From assembly GCA_013400975.1 (NCBI GenBank), contig WBMZ01005367.1, positions 62,001 through 126,000 on the forward strand: 64,000 nucleotides of DNA, given 5' to 3'. The notes under the pieces are model-generated. The model ran no database searches and was not told the DNA's origin. It worked only from the letters and a program-made list of their open reading frames with translations. Position 1 is the stretch's first letter; each line of letters opens with the position of its first letter. This document shows, piece after piece, positions 28,001 to 43,000 of this stretch. The position numbers and the translations under genes were made by a program. The stretch is from Atrichornis clamosus. Taxonomy: Eukaryota; Chordata; Aves; Passeriformes; Menuridae.

Positions 28001-31000
28001 TACTCCCACAAATGGCCATATTTCCAGGTTTTCTATAGAACTTTGCTTATTTCCTTTTCTCTTTCTTTAATTACATGCCTTCACACCCATTTCCTTTGCA
28101 CATTTATGCAAACCAGCTGTGTGCATATATCACTTTCAAATGCAGAGAAACCAACTGCACTCTGAGGCCTCATAATAACATTTGACAAGCTGAAGGAATT
28201 ATTCTCAGTTTATTTTCAGAATGTTATGTTAATGCAGTAAACAGATGAACTGTAGAACAAGCCAAAGTTTTTAAGTGGAGAGAAACACCCTAAATTTGCA
28301 TGCTTCTAGTGAGAAATTGCCTGTCAGGGGAAAATTAATCTTGAGTTTACACTTTATGAAGGATTAAGGTTTTCCCTACTGCTAAGGAAGAGGAAAAGAA
28401 AAAAAATGCTGACAAAAAAAATCCAAAGGCACAGTCAATACACAGAGCCTGTCATGGCACAAAGCATCAAGATAAAAACCCCAAAACAAAGCACCCACAA
28501 CTGCCTCCCTTCTCCTTTCTGTTTCTATGCTGCTAGAGCACATTTCCAAGATCTTTAATATCCACTTACAGAGAAAAAGATAATTATGTATTTAAGTTGG
28601 GGATTAGAAGCATCAGAATATACTCCCCAAAAAAGCATAGCTAGGCAGCCTCCTGATAACACATAAGACTCCTGGTGAAACACTGTAGGTATCTCAGTTA
28701 CCTATTTAACAGTTTTTATCTCTTTTGTTAATCAATAACTGAAGCAGTATTTACATTTTTCAAGCTTGTTGGAACATGCAGTCAAGGCTGACTACCCACA
28801 GCAAATTACTAGCATGTTATTAAGCATTTAGCCATTAACTTTGAGAGAAGTGAAAGTCCCACTACTTTACATACATACAAAAGCTAAACTAAAAGAGGAC
28901 TGTGGCTGAACTAAGGCGGTATATTTTAACTGAGGGCATTTCTGTATGGCAACTCTTTTAAGACAAATACCAGAAAGTTTTATTCTGGTCTGAACAAGTA
29001 CCTGCCTGCTGAGAGCTAATAATTTCATCTCTGTAAACTGAGCATACCTGAGGGAAAATTAAGGTCTTAGAGCACATTGTTGTTATTCCCTCACAGGACA
29101 CAAAAGGTTTCTTCATGGGGAAGCATACTAAGACTGGGTATTTCTAAATAGGTGAAATATAATAAGGAAAAGCCTTGGGTTAATTACTCTGAAATTGGCA
29201 ATCAGAGATTGAATTAGTTCTCTCACAGGGGAGACAGAAATTCTTGTCCAGAAGTGGAGACATTCCAGTATCAGTGGCACCATCTACTGGTGCCTGCAGT
29301 GCTTTGTTCTCTCAAAAAGTACTTTCTCTTGAGAAGGGGGGAAGAAATTAACTAAAAACCCACAAACCCCACAGTACTGATTTCTCTTCCTGCTCTTCTG
29401 CATTATGAAGCAAGATCTGGCATCAGGGATGAGTCAGTTACTCTCTGAAGTCTATGTTAAGCACCCTGAATACACATCACCATAGCAGAAAAACTACATT
29501 TCTGACCATTGGCACTTAGACCACATACCATGGATTGAAATTTAGTCAACTCTAAATCTCAGGATCACATGAACTGCACTTCAGTAGAATATCTAAGAGC
29601 ATATCTTTTTTCTACCATTTCAAATGTCAATTTATTTTAAAAAACCTGAACAAACCAATCAAAAAACAACCCACACAAAAACTTTTCTCAATTAAAGTCC
29701 TAACTGCAGTCTCTGTAAAATGGATACATCCAAAATTTTACATCCAGGAAGAGTGAAGGGGGCATTTTGTACATTTCTTGATTTCTGTGATTCTACAAGA
29801 AAAACAGCTTATGAATGCTGCAAATGAAGCAACAGAGCCAGAAGTCCTGCCTCAGAAGCATAATCATAACCCTGACAAAGGCAGTGTATTCACAGTGCCT
29901 GAACAGGTACCAAGTGCCACCCACACTGCTCAGTGGGAAGAGAAGGATGCTGTGGAACTGGAATGATAGCAGAGAAGCACTTTTTGCTTTTATTTCTTTG
30001 CCATGACATAAAACTCCTTGATCTCAAGCACCTCCCTCAATTTTATCCTCAACTGAAACAGGCCACTGAAACACTGATGTCAAGTTCAACTGAACAAAAA
30101 GGACCTTGCTACTGAGAAGGCTCAGGATGAAGAGCTGACAGCAGACAAAAGCCTTACAGCTTTTGAGTTAAAATGTGCAGAACTAACACCTAAGTAGCAC
30201 CTAACTTCTGAATTAAGAACAACCAACAATAAGACTAAAAAATTTCCGTATGAACAACTGATCTCTTGCTTAGTAAACTGGCAACTTCACAGATCATCAA
30301 AGATGGGAATATCATAAAACATCAGAAGTCACAACAGCCCCTACCTACGCTTAATGTTTGTCTAGAATTGTTGAGAATGTAAAGCCCAAGAAGAGATTTC
30401 AGACATCTCATACTGAAGTAGAAAAAAAACAAAACCAAAATCAAATTACAAAATTGCAGTATTCAGGTAAACCTAAATAATTCTGTATATCTGTACAGGA
30501 ACATAATTCAGTTAGCCAGCAAAGAACCACACACAAAAGTCCTGAAGCTGTGAGCAGTATGGGTTAAATCACTGTCTGCAGTTCTGAGTTAAAAGGCTAA
30601 TATTTAGTTTTAAATCAAACCTCCAATGCAAATGTGAAAGCCACTCGTATACTGGCATTGAAAAATCTTTTTAAAAGGCTTTCTGTTCTGTTGGGTTGGA
30701 GGTTCAAATCACTGCTGAAAATGTAAATGTGATCCATTCATCAGTATTCAACAGAGAAGGGGGAAGATGTTGTATTCAAACACTGATCTACAGTGAGTTG
30801 AGGAAGAAATGGCCCTTTTTGTCAAATTAAGTTTTCTGTCTTGACGAATCCTGGTTTGTCCCAATCTATCCAACCCTAGTGGGAGCATGAAAGCTCCCTG
30901 GCAACACCACATAATGACTGACTTCACAGTGTCTGCATTACTCCTCAAACATGAAACCAGTTTTATAATTTCTTGGTAAAAGTGTCGTGTTTGCACATCT

Positions 31001-34000
31001 CCCAAAACTGAAAAGATACAGAACTTACTCTGTTGTTGAAATATCTCATCATAGTTGCCAACAAGACAGCTAAACGCAGACAGCTTTAGCTGATACGCTT
31101 GGAAAATAAATTATTTTGGAAAATATACTGCTTTATCTGCATCCTCAAGGACACTGATCCTCTGAAGCTTTCACAAAAAACCCTCCTCAAATACATAACC
31201 AAACAAGTTTTCTTCCCCCACAGTATCCTGGAGAGATACTGTAGATATTCCTGGATTTAGTAAAAACTAGTACGGAACAACAATAATGGAAGGTAAAGCC
31301 TTATCATTATGGCTCAGTGAAGAGATCCACAGAGCAAAACCATTGTAAATGCACAGTACATAAAGCCTTGTGTGTTACAGAATATATAGAATTTTCTACA
31401 TGAGAAAGGATTATAAATGTTGAAGACATACACCAGTACTGCTCTTTTACCAACTGTAGCAGTACAGTTTACTTAGATATTATCCCCTCTCAAATCATCT
31501 GCATCTATGGGCAATTCAGCTGTATTTACATTTCAACTGCTCGTGCTCAGAACAAGCAGCTCAGTGAATATCCTGTTTCTCGTGCTGAGTAGCCAAGAGA
31601 TGGGGTCACTAAATGCAGCCAGATAAACACAACTGAACTTAAGATCTTACAACTGGAAGCTTGAGTATTCATCAACCAAGTAGGTTCCAGAGCAGACAGC
31701 AGGGAAAGGAATTAAAAAAGAATTGTACCTCGAATGTTAATACTTCTTAAGAATAATTAATATTTATAATTAAAGACCAACAGTGAGAAGATCAGCTGAG
31801 CCCTTCACTTCAGTGTTAGTACCAACTATTAGAGACCAAAACTGTCATGAAGGTAGCAGCTCCTTGAGTCAACCCCAACATCAACCTTAGTCTATCGAGT
31901 TCTGACAGAAAAGTTAATATTTAAAATATTATTATTGTTGTTGTTATTATTATTGTTATCATTATTATCTGTAGGATAATGGAATTACCACTGGGAAGAC
32001 AACAAATCAATGGCAATGTGGAAACTATATATGTTTCTAGGAGCTTAACTGTGCTCATAGTACAGCCTGATCACAGATACTTTTTTAATAGTGCGATACA
32101 TCAGCGTTTAACTTTTCTTAACGCCATCTATGAAATCATGCTGCTGAATTTACAAGTCATCATGCTGTTCCTGTTTGAAAGTACCTTCTTTTGCTGTGCA
32201 CATCTACAAGTTCCTCCAGATCACTGTCACCTAGCACAATTTAGCAGATTATGCAAAGAAAATAACAGATTTTCAAAGAGGTTCCAAGAGTTAGTGATCA
32301 ATTTGAGCAATGTGGAATCCACAGCACAAGCTAAAAATACAGGGCAAAATACTGCTCACAAATATTACTGATGGTCACAGACCAGCCAACAATCCACTTC
32401 CAATTTGCAAATATGGAAAATTCTCTGTTATGGCAGAGCTGAACACAAAAGTCTACGCGGTCCTGCTGATTTACATTGCTGTACATGTTCTCAGATGTGA
32501 AAAAGCAATTCTTCTCACATTGTGGTTTGATGCATTTCATGATTACCAGCAGGCTGATAAACAGAAATGTTAATTCCTCTGCAACCCAAATTCAGGCTGA
32601 GGAGCACCTTGTTACATCTGATACAGAAGATATTCCTCTGCCTGCCTCCTCTGTCATTAATTCACACATCAGGCATAATCAGGCTTCTATCAAAGTCTCC
32701 AAAGACTAGGGTGTCAAACCCATAATTTTTAGAGACAAGAATACGCAAGAGAATGAAAGATTATGTGCATTGTTTCAACGTGGAGTCAGGTTAATGCTCC
32801 AGTCAGCAAACAAACCATTGGTTTGCACACAGCTAAGGGAACAGAGTTATTAGCACAGTAGACGCTTATTACAGATAGGATGTAGAAATAGGCTAGAATT
32901 AAAGTTGAAAACACAGTGCAAGCCATGATTAAACATAAGGAAAACAAAACACCAAAGTCTGTTTATTCAAAGCCATTCTACACAAGTGTTGAGACAAAAA
33001 AGACACTGAAGCTGTGTTTTTTCCCCAGTGTTAAATGGAATCAAAGCAATGTAAACTCTAATAAGAATTACAAGATGATCATGAAAAACTTTAAATTTAA
33101 ATTAATGAAACACTTTTAAATGAAAATCAGTATCAAAACAACTTATCATGAGAAACAGGGCAAGGTGAAGCAAGAAAAGCAACCTCTTCATAATTTCACC
33201 TACTTAACGCACAAGTTTACCAGAGAGGAGAGAAATGTATTATTTCTCCAATGAATTCAGCATTTTTATTTTAATATTTGCAACCATTTTTGGAAGTAAG
33301 GCTCTTCCTGTAAGTGCAGGAAATGTGCTTACACAGAGACAAGGAGAAATAACTATAGCTCTACATAGCCAAATGCCCATGGATGAAAGAGGCCAGGCTC
33401 AAAGTGGCTGGCCTAGAACTGGCTGTTCCAGAAGACACAAAGCTATTGTAATGGCTACGTACTGTATCAGAATTAACACATCACAAGAAATCCTCCTTCC
33501 TAAACTATACTGTGTCTAACTGTCCATGGGTTCTAACACAAAAAAGTGCAAGTTCTCCTGAATGAAAAAAATCCTCCCTTTTTGGTAGAAGGTAGGTTTT
33601 TCTGTTGCTTTCAGAGTTTAAAAGAAAGTCATGAAAAGAGATCTGCTATAAACACCAAGTACTAGGAAAAAACCAGAAGAAATTCCTTATTAAAATCCTT
33701 AACTTTTGGCAAGATATCGTGATGTGGATCATTGATCCTAAATATTTCTTTGATGCTTCAGCATAAACCACTCCCCCAAAGTGCACATCAAGAATAAACA
33801 AATGCAACTTGGAACATACACTGGTTTTAAAAAATACATGTATATGTTAAATTAAATAACAAATGGGTGGATCCAGCTTGTTCCCCTTCAGTTCTTACCT
33901 TTGTCTAGGAACTATGAAAAGTGCTCGTACCAGTTTTCTTCTGTTGGCTTTTGTATTCATATTCATGCAAAAATCCATTGCTGCCTATAAAGAGAAAAGT

Positions 34001-37000
34001 TAATGCAATACATCACTTTAATGCACTGGGTTTTAATTAAAGCAACAGAAAATGCTTTTCAAAAGCAGCTTTTACAGAGCTATTCCTATTAGCATGCAGC
34101 TGCTTTAAAAACAAACGTAATGAAAAATCTTCAGTTAGAACATAGTTAGAAAATTTGTCCACTGAGAGGAATATAGACTGATTAAAAATTAATTCAGGTA
34201 CTGTCAGATTCCAAAGATTCAAGCTAGATCTATCTGATCTAGCATTATGGTTTTCAAGAGTGCAAAAAATTAAAACTATGACTGTACCTTGTCTATGAGG
34301 TCTCTGTTGACACAATTTGGAAGCTGCTGAAGAAAAGCATCTACTATCAGTTTTAAATGAGATCCGGTACTGGCTTCTTCATCCTCTTGTTCTAACGGAG
34401 GGAAATAAACAAGCAGCAGACATTTTTAAGCTATGAGATATAATGATTTATAAACACATTCCCCAAACAGTGCATTTGTAATGTTTAGTTGTTAAGTATT
34501 CACCCACAGACTATAAAGATGAGTACAAAATTCTGATTTCCTGACATCAGCTATGAAGGTCTCACCAGACCAATACCCCTACTGTTACTTTCTAATTGCA
34601 AAATTTGTGCTATGCTTCAGAAATTTTCCAGATTTTAAGTCCTCGAGAAGAGTTTAGTTTGCTCTATAGCACAACAACGAGTTACAACACCAACATTTGG
34701 AAAGTACACTTGGGAAGAACCCTTCCTTGGCCAAAGCAACACAAGAATATTGGTTCCTAAAGAATCATAACTAAGTTTGATTTTCTTTCCGTTTGAGAAT
34801 GCTCAGCAGTAACAAGAACATGTAGGAGGCATCTGAAAAGAAAATAGAGGGAGACTTCAAAGAGGAGGATATGGTGGTGGTGGAAATCACACCCAAGTAA
34901 AGTACAGAACACCCGACACCTGGTGAAGTCTCTATGTATTTACAGTAAGACAAACTCGTATCTTTGAAGACTCAAGGTACTGCAAGGAAGTGGTAACAAA
35001 GATGCTACGCTGTAGGACCCTTTTTCTTGGTTTTGGAACCTGCTAGGGGCAGGGGTTGAGTTTAGGTAGAGAAATAATTAAGAATTCCTCCAAGGAACAT
35101 TGCCAGCTCTGCCAGCCACCTAGTCCTGAAGGTGCCAGAAATATAAGCAGACAGTATCACCTTCTCCCCTGCACAGGTAATTACAAGTCAGAAGAACAAG
35201 AGACAAGGGTTCAGTGAGGAAGGAGTGAAAAGTAGAAAAGGAAGATGTTCTGGATGCTCAGACAAAAGAGGACCATGAGGCTTTAAATGCTTAATGAAAC
35301 CCCAATTCTCTCATCACCCATACACTGAGTTCACTAACGTGCAAGCAATAGCCCAAACATGGCAATTTGTAAATCTTGTTTTAATGCATTTTTCCATTTA
35401 TGTATTTATAGCCACACCTTCCTGTCTCCTTCCTTTTCCCAGCAATTAGTTGTCTCACCTCAGTCTTCTATTGAAACTGACTCAATGCTCTTGAAATAAA
35501 TTAAAAAGTAAGTCTTTGATAATTCAGTCACTTTTCCAGAGGCCCTGCTATCACATTCAATGTCAACAGTCCCTCAAATATATATCTTCTTTCCCTGGCT
35601 CTCTCCTTCACTAGAGAACTACAGACATTTTCACACTGTATTTTCTCATCACAGTATGTGGATCCTTTCCAAGTGGGGCATTTTTGTAGTATATGAAGCA
35701 AGCCTGGGACTTAAGACAGAAAATTAGGAGCTTTACACTGAAAAGAAATTAAACTGGTCAGGGATTCCTTCTCTAAGGCAAACAACAAAGTATGCAATTC
35801 ATGTAAAAAATTAGTCCATTTCTTGCTTTTCACATTGATCCTCTTGAGTTTCAGTCTTCCATCACAACCACATCTTAAAACCTCATTAATCCTTTTTAAA
35901 AACTTACTACAAGTAGTCATGTGTAACAATTATGGTTAGACTACTTGTAACAGTACATGTGGGTGAAAATCAAATCATGCAGTATGATCATTTTAAAGAC
36001 TGAAAAAAATTTTTTTTTCTTTTTAAATACCTTTATATTTAACCAGAAATGCAGGCAACCCTGCACCTGGAATGTGTCTCTGCCCATGACAGGGGTTTGG
36101 AACTAGATGATCTGTAAGGTCCTTTCCAAGTCTAACCACTCTATCATTCTATATGATAATTAGATTATAAATTCACTAGATCAGGTAGGATTATCAGTTT
36201 TAAGCCACAGAATCTCTAGCCAGTGGACTCTATATATGCTACTTTTTTTCACATCCTAGACACAAAACAATTTTCCTGCTTCAGAAATGAAAGAAAATAA
36301 TCTGCATTGGTCCTTGGAAATTCAAAGCAGCAAACCTGATGTGTCCTACAAATTGGGCTCAAAGAAAACACCTCACTCACTCCTCTGTGAATTTGGCTCT
36401 TAACATCTGATGTTGCTTTTCCCACTATTTGGTACCACTGAAAGAAAACCTTGAATTCCAAAGAAAAATTCTTAAGAAACATTATGCTGTTGTTTCCTCT
36501 AGTAAAACATACAAAGCTAGGTTTTCAGAGGTGCCATTTGCAGCCCTTTACACATATTTAGAGGGTAGAATTCCTAAATCCTGCTATGTAAAACAGGAGA
36601 ATCTTTATCAGTTAACAAGACAGAAAGGTAGAACTGAATCTTAGATTTCAAGAGAAGTTAAAAACAGAAAATATTTTAGTAGCACCTTAAGCACATTTGA
36701 TGAGAAGTTAATTAGGCACTGAAGTCTACATTCCTCTTTGTAGTCACTTTTTCAGGCAACTGCCTTTACATTTGATTATTTTTAAAAGCTCTATGAAGGA
36801 ATCAGTAACTACATAAACCTCTTAAAAACAATTTTCACTTTTATCTGAATGATTTGTTATGAAAACATTTTTTAGCACAATCCTAGCTCTCTCCAGCTAT
36901 TATTTTCATAATAAATCAATCAATCATTTCCCCTGAATGCACTCTACAAATCTACAAACTAAAAACCATGAAGCTCAAAGAAAAACAAATCAGGAAAAAA

Positions 37001-40000
37001 GAGTTATTAAAACCAATTCTTGTTACCTTGCTCATCAAGAAGCTTCTTTGTAAGATCTTCTGCCTCATCTCCACAGTCTAATTCCAGTGGATCATCATTA
37101 ATATCCAGGTTCTCCAGCTCCAATTCCAGATCCTCACTCCCAGTTGCTTCCTTATTATCTTTGGCATCTTTTGAATCTATTTATAAGTTAAGCAGAAATA
37201 CCAAATAAATACTAATAAATTGTTAATTAATACTAAGTAATTGTTAATTTAGTAAGAAAATAACAGTGGGGAAAAAAATAAAACTAACATCTTTATAAAA
37301 AAGAAAAGTCTTCCCATTTCTCACAGAAAAGTTTGTTTTTACGCACTGGCTAATGTCCAATTACTTGAAATTTAGAATTCTATCAATATTAAAAAGCATT
37401 TACTTTTCTTCTTCCTTAAATACTATACCCAGATATAACTCGTATCCCATATAGTTCATTTCCTAAAAATCCATCCAAATTGTTATACCATCCTGATTAC
37501 CACAAATTATTTCATTAGAGACTCATTACTTCCATCAAATTTGTTTATCTGTTGGACAAGAAATGTTAAAAAAATACTCATCTAAGCATCCTACCTCTTG
37601 ATTCATCTTTGCTGGAATCCTTGTTCTGGGAATATTTTTCATTATCTTTAAACAAAATTGCTGGCACAAAAGCCTTCAAGTCAATGAGATTCTCATAGAA
37701 GTTTCTAGCATCTTCATCTTCCCAGATACCTCCCTCCAGGTCATATTCTCCAGGCTTGCCTGGTGTGAAAATATCAATACCAGGTCCATGTTCTGCAAAA
37801 ACAGTGAAACCATAAGAAAGTTATTCACACAATTTACAATCTTATACACCTTAAAGATTAAAAACGTCCTTTTAGAAACGTGTTAATCTATTTACTACCT
37901 CTGTTTTCACTTAAATATTGCAGCGCATACTTCAAAGTGTTTTTAACAATTCAATCTTAATTTAGATATATTAAGACATTATTTTAAAACTGTAAACTTG
38001 ATTTTGATTGAAAATACAGACTATCAGAGGAAAAGTCAAATTAAGTAAAACTAAGCAGAACATTATGTGGTATTAGAAAGGAAAGTTATAACATACTTTA
38101 ATGACATTAGCACTAAAAGTAAATACTTTGAGTATGATGAACTGTACCCCACTGAATTTTAAGAATGAAGTATAAAAAGAATAATTAAAAACTGAGAGGC
38201 ACTCAAGAAATACAGCTTTTTTAAGTTCAAGATCATTTCAGGCAAAAGACACATTCATAATTTCAACAACATCTCAATGAAGCACAAATTTTAGCTGTCA
38301 AGGTATTGAATAGCTGTGCCAGCTAAAAGCTGCACTTCTACTCAAGAGGTCAGGCAGCCACACCTAGTGACTTATCTGGCTGAACAACATGTTACTACTC
38401 GTAACGTCATGATGCAAAATAGACCTCAAACCTATTTTTTAACAATATCAGCTTTTAAAACTCTAAAAGTTTTTAAATACTAAAACTTGCATAATATTAA
38501 ATGGAAAGGATCAGGTTAAAGGATCAGGTTTTAATTTCCCATTTATTACTCTATTACCTGAAACAAACCTAAAGAGATATTACTTAAGTTACCATAACTA
38601 CACAGTTATGGTTATATGTTAGGCTTAATTAATTAACAACAACAACAAAAAAAATATTGATTAGCTGATATCCTCCAGGGGGAAGGCTGAATAAAATGAA
38701 ACCAGCAGAAAGACAACATCAGGAAGAGGGTTTGGTCCCGCCACATCCAAGCCAAGTCCAGCATTCTGTTTACTTGCTTTAGAATGCAGCTTACCCTCGG
38801 GTGTTGGTTTCTCCTGGGGGAGGTCAGGCATGTTTTCATCCAAGAGATCAGCCAGAGACTGAGAATTTGCCAACAGTTTCTGATACGACATTGCAAATTC
38901 CTCATATTGCTTGTGTCGATCTTCACTCAGCTCTCCTTTGGAGTGGAGGATGCGCCTACAAAAATCAAAGTTACAGTAAGACAACATTTTTCTTTAATAT
39001 ATCTTTGAGCTATGCTGAATCACTATGAATTTCTCTGAGCAAAGCTAACCTGCCCTCTTTGAGGGAACTGTACAAATTCTAGTTTAGACCGCAATAGCAA
39101 AGATTTGAGCAATGCTATTATTTTTACAAACCACACTGAATTTCCAACTTCAATTCCACTGAAGATAGTACAGAGAAGCCCGAGCTTCCACGTCCAAAGA
39201 GAAAGGCTCACTTACTTTTTGCCATGATTATGCTGTGACAGTCCAGAAAAGACTTCTGCAGTAAATTAAAACATTGAACTCAGATGAAAGCTGGATAAAA
39301 GTTGCTTTGCACTTGTAACAATCCCTTCCCATATTGTTTCAATGATCACATGGGCTATTATCAACAGGAGGCTCAAAAAACGTGCATGTTAAAAGCAGCC
39401 CACTGACTTTTCAACAAACCAAGCTATTTCAAGGCTATAGGTCCAAATTAATAGCAGTTACATTTGATTCTTCAGTTGCTTTTTTTCTTTTATAAAACTA
39501 TTCATACTTGTTTTAAATAATAATTTTTTAAATTGTAATCTGTGGTCAAAACCAACTTGCATTTGAAGGAACATAATCACTGCTTACAAGTGCATAATAG
39601 AGCAGTTTCAGAATTAGAGGCAGAACAGTACAATGCTGTTTTCTGACCAAACTACAGTTAACTACAGTTGACCGAAAATATCAAGCATTCAGTAATATAA
39701 ACAGATATATAAAACAGGGTATTCTCTGCTAGTACAAAGCTTGCCACAGAAGACTGACCAAAGACCATCATCCTTGATTTTGGGTTAACTAAGAATAAGC
39801 TGGTTGCTCATGAGCAATGTTGTAGTCTATCCTGAAGTATGCCTCCTGACAAGTGCCTTTCCTCATCTGGCAGGGTCCGTTCATCCGTCCTGTGTGAGCA
39901 GTTCTTACATGGACAAGGCACAGTCAGCCCTCCACCAGCAAGGGACACTTCAGGCCAGCTGAGCTATCTGGGGATAACTACAGCCAAGCTCCAAAGGGGC

Positions 40001-43000
40001 TCAGATCAAACATGGACCTCCAAAGGGAAGCTGACACCAGCAAGATTCCAATTTGTTTTACAGTAGCTCGAACAATGTTAATACATTAGACTAAGTAGCT
40101 GGAACCGCTGACTGAGCACCCTCCACTGAGATAAAAGAATCAAAGTCTGAAAAAAGTACAAACGCCACAATTCCTGAAGCAGGTTGTATCATTACATTAT
40201 CTATGATTCCATTACCATGAGACATACAGTCAGTCTTGCCAAAAGACCCAAACATTTTGTAGCATAAAAGCTCTGAAATAGTTTAGGTAACGTAAGTTGA
40301 GGGATATCAACCTTCTTGTTCCAGGTTAGCCGTAAAACAAAAGTAATCTTTGTACACAACACATTCAAACAAAATCCCTTATGCCTGCTCAGAATCAAAA
40401 GTGGACACAGGTGTCTGGCCAGAGGGCAAGAAACACTAATGCTGGCAAAAGTTCTATTTCTCTGACAAAACACATCTATTTAACATGTGTTGCCTGCTCC
40501 TGCAGAGTAGAGCAAGAAAAATTAACAAATTAAATAACCACTGACAATTTGTAAAGTGCAGTAGCTCAGTTTGGATTCAGGAAACACATTAAGTGTAAAT
40601 TCATAGCTTTTGCATGGAGATCGTTGCACATTACACACATACTTCAAGTCTAAAATATACCAGCAGCCTCATAAACATGAGCACTGAAGCTCTGTACTAT
40701 TACTAAAAAACAAAAAAAGCAAAGTGCTGTAACAATAGTACAAGACTTTCATTTCTCTACTTCAGTTCCCAGAAAACAAATGTTAACAAATTCAAAGAGG
40801 CTAAAGCATACCAAGGAAACTTTTAAAAAGCACAATTCATTTCTGAATACAATTAAAAGTACAGCACACAGGAATTGTCTTTATGTCTCTTCACAGCACC
40901 ACAAGGCAAGTTCAGCACATCTTCAAAACATCCTTAATTTAGACATAAGAAGTTTCTTCCATAGCTAACATTTTTGAAAACTCTCTCTAGACTTTAGGAA
41001 TTATTTCCCTTCAATGACACAGCCTGACAAGTTTTGTTGTGCCCTCAGCTGTGTAACCAATCAATCTGCAGGTTCTATATTATGTCTATATTAAAGTCAA
41101 AGCATAACTGAAGGTGCTTTTCCTAATTATCCACTTATCCTGAAATGCTTGTGTCTGCTTTAATTTTACCTAAATGATTCCACAGGTAACACACTACTAA
41201 AGCACTGTTAATTTAGCATAGTAAATTTCAATTAATCTGTACAGTTTAAACCATCTCACAGTCACTCTCCTAACACAGATAACTGACGAGTTATTTACCT
41301 GACAAAATATCATAATGTAAATATATAACATGATTGATGCACAAAAGGGAACAGTTCACTCCCTATTCACTTCATTGATTCTGGAGTAACAGTATGAATG
41401 AAAACTACAGCAAAATGGATCAGATTTTTAACATACTGAGAACTGCTCTATCCAATAGGATTATTGGTTGTTTTTTTAAAACAAAAAACCCCCAACAACC
41501 CAACCAAATAAAAACACCAAAAAACCTGCCAGCCACCCACAAAAAAAAAAATTCAAAAGCAAGTAAGGAACCAAATGCACAATCACTTTCCCCAAATCCA
41601 CACTTTAGGAAGATTTCTATAGTATTCACAGACTTCTTACTAGGTAAATTTCTGTCTTGTCCTCCTCATGCCTTGCATGTCTATAGAGTGCAAGCATCAG
41701 GAATCTGTTACAGATGTTGTAAACAAATAAAATTTGGTAGAAAAGTTTTTTTATGTCTTATTTCTTTAACAAACGTATTCCTCAACTTTTATTAAAGAGT
41801 TAAAATAAACACCTTGAAGTTCAGAGAGAGAAAAATAGAGTTCTCTTAATCCAGTGATAAATGATAGTTCTTTACATTCCTTCCCCAAAACAAAACTTTG
41901 CACTTAAGTTCATAGAGATAATTCAGATGATGAAGTGCTCAAAGTCCCTCGTCTGATCTACTCAAAGCAGGCTCAATGATGAGATCAGACCAGGCTGCTC
42001 AGGCTCTATCCAGTCATTTTTATCCAGTTTTACAAGTAAATATTCAAGTATATTTCCCTCATCCAAATCACTTACAATCTTTCTTCTTGATTTCTTAACA
42101 TGTTTTATACCTCTTGAAAACTTTTTTCACTTTATCATACAGACTTTATAATACCCACTCATTGGAACACCAGCCAGAACCAATGTGCTCAGAACCAATT
42201 ACAATTGTGAAAGTATAAAGATTCATATTCATTCATTTTTAAAAAATAACAACTAAGTCAATAAAGCACTTTAAACTAACAAGGTACTTGTAGAAATAAC
42301 AGTACCTCAAAAGTCAGTTTATGGTCCTGTGAAATTCAACACCTGGCTGAGACCAGATAGGACTGCACCACAATACCCATCAGCAGAATGGATCCTTGCT
42401 TTGGAAACAACAAAATTTAATGTATTCCAACCATACATTTGGCTCTGGACTGACGTGCAGCCTTTTAGTTGAAATATGTGTTTATATAGAGTAACATGTT
42501 CGTTTCTATCTGCCTGGAATGCTTCCAAAAGGAATTAAGAATGACTGCTTTAAGACCAGCAGTTTGGTTTAGGTTGGCTCCAATAATGAGAATTCAGGAT
42601 GCTTTAAAGAAAACAATTATTAAACAACATGAACATAGCAGAAATAAAATCATTCAGATCTCAAGGTTTGTGTATTCATACCCTGCAATATTAGTACTAC
42701 ATATAGATATTTAAGAGGATTTAAATCAAATTGTCTATGCCCTCTAACATTTTAATATAATAATATAAATTTGCCCACCTTGGAGTGTAATGGATACCAT
42801 GTTAATCTAACCTATTTTTTCCTTCATGTTAGTACACTAAAAAGTAAACAAGCCAAAGTCATTGTGGCATATGTTTCATTAGATGCATGTGGGTGGAAAG
42901 GGAGAAATCAGATTGTGCCAACTGAAAAAGGACAGTACCAGCTGGGAAAGCAGCATTGCTCTCACGCTGGTAAGAAAACAGCACCAAATAAAGGGAATTA

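Larger units (their letters stand above)
27550..33898 (-). other. UPF2: UPF2 intron 8 (largest intron)
   Basis: 6.35 kb of AT-rich intron. It includes a perfect 17-bp tandem pair (27917-27950) and a TTA/TTG trinucleotide run (about 31928-31969). The longest chance frame is 130 codons (31979-32371, plus) and resembles no known family. No alternative exon was recognised. Confidence 0.85.

Noticed and set aside
31979..32371. 130-codon plus-strand open frame in UPF2 intron 8
   Set aside because: No recognisable family, no domain features, located in a large intron with an ordinary AT-rich composition; the length is within chance for 64 kb.
38633..39028. Multiple overlapping frames around UPF2 exon 4
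   Set aside because: They are shadows of exon 4 in other frames or its extension into intron sequence.
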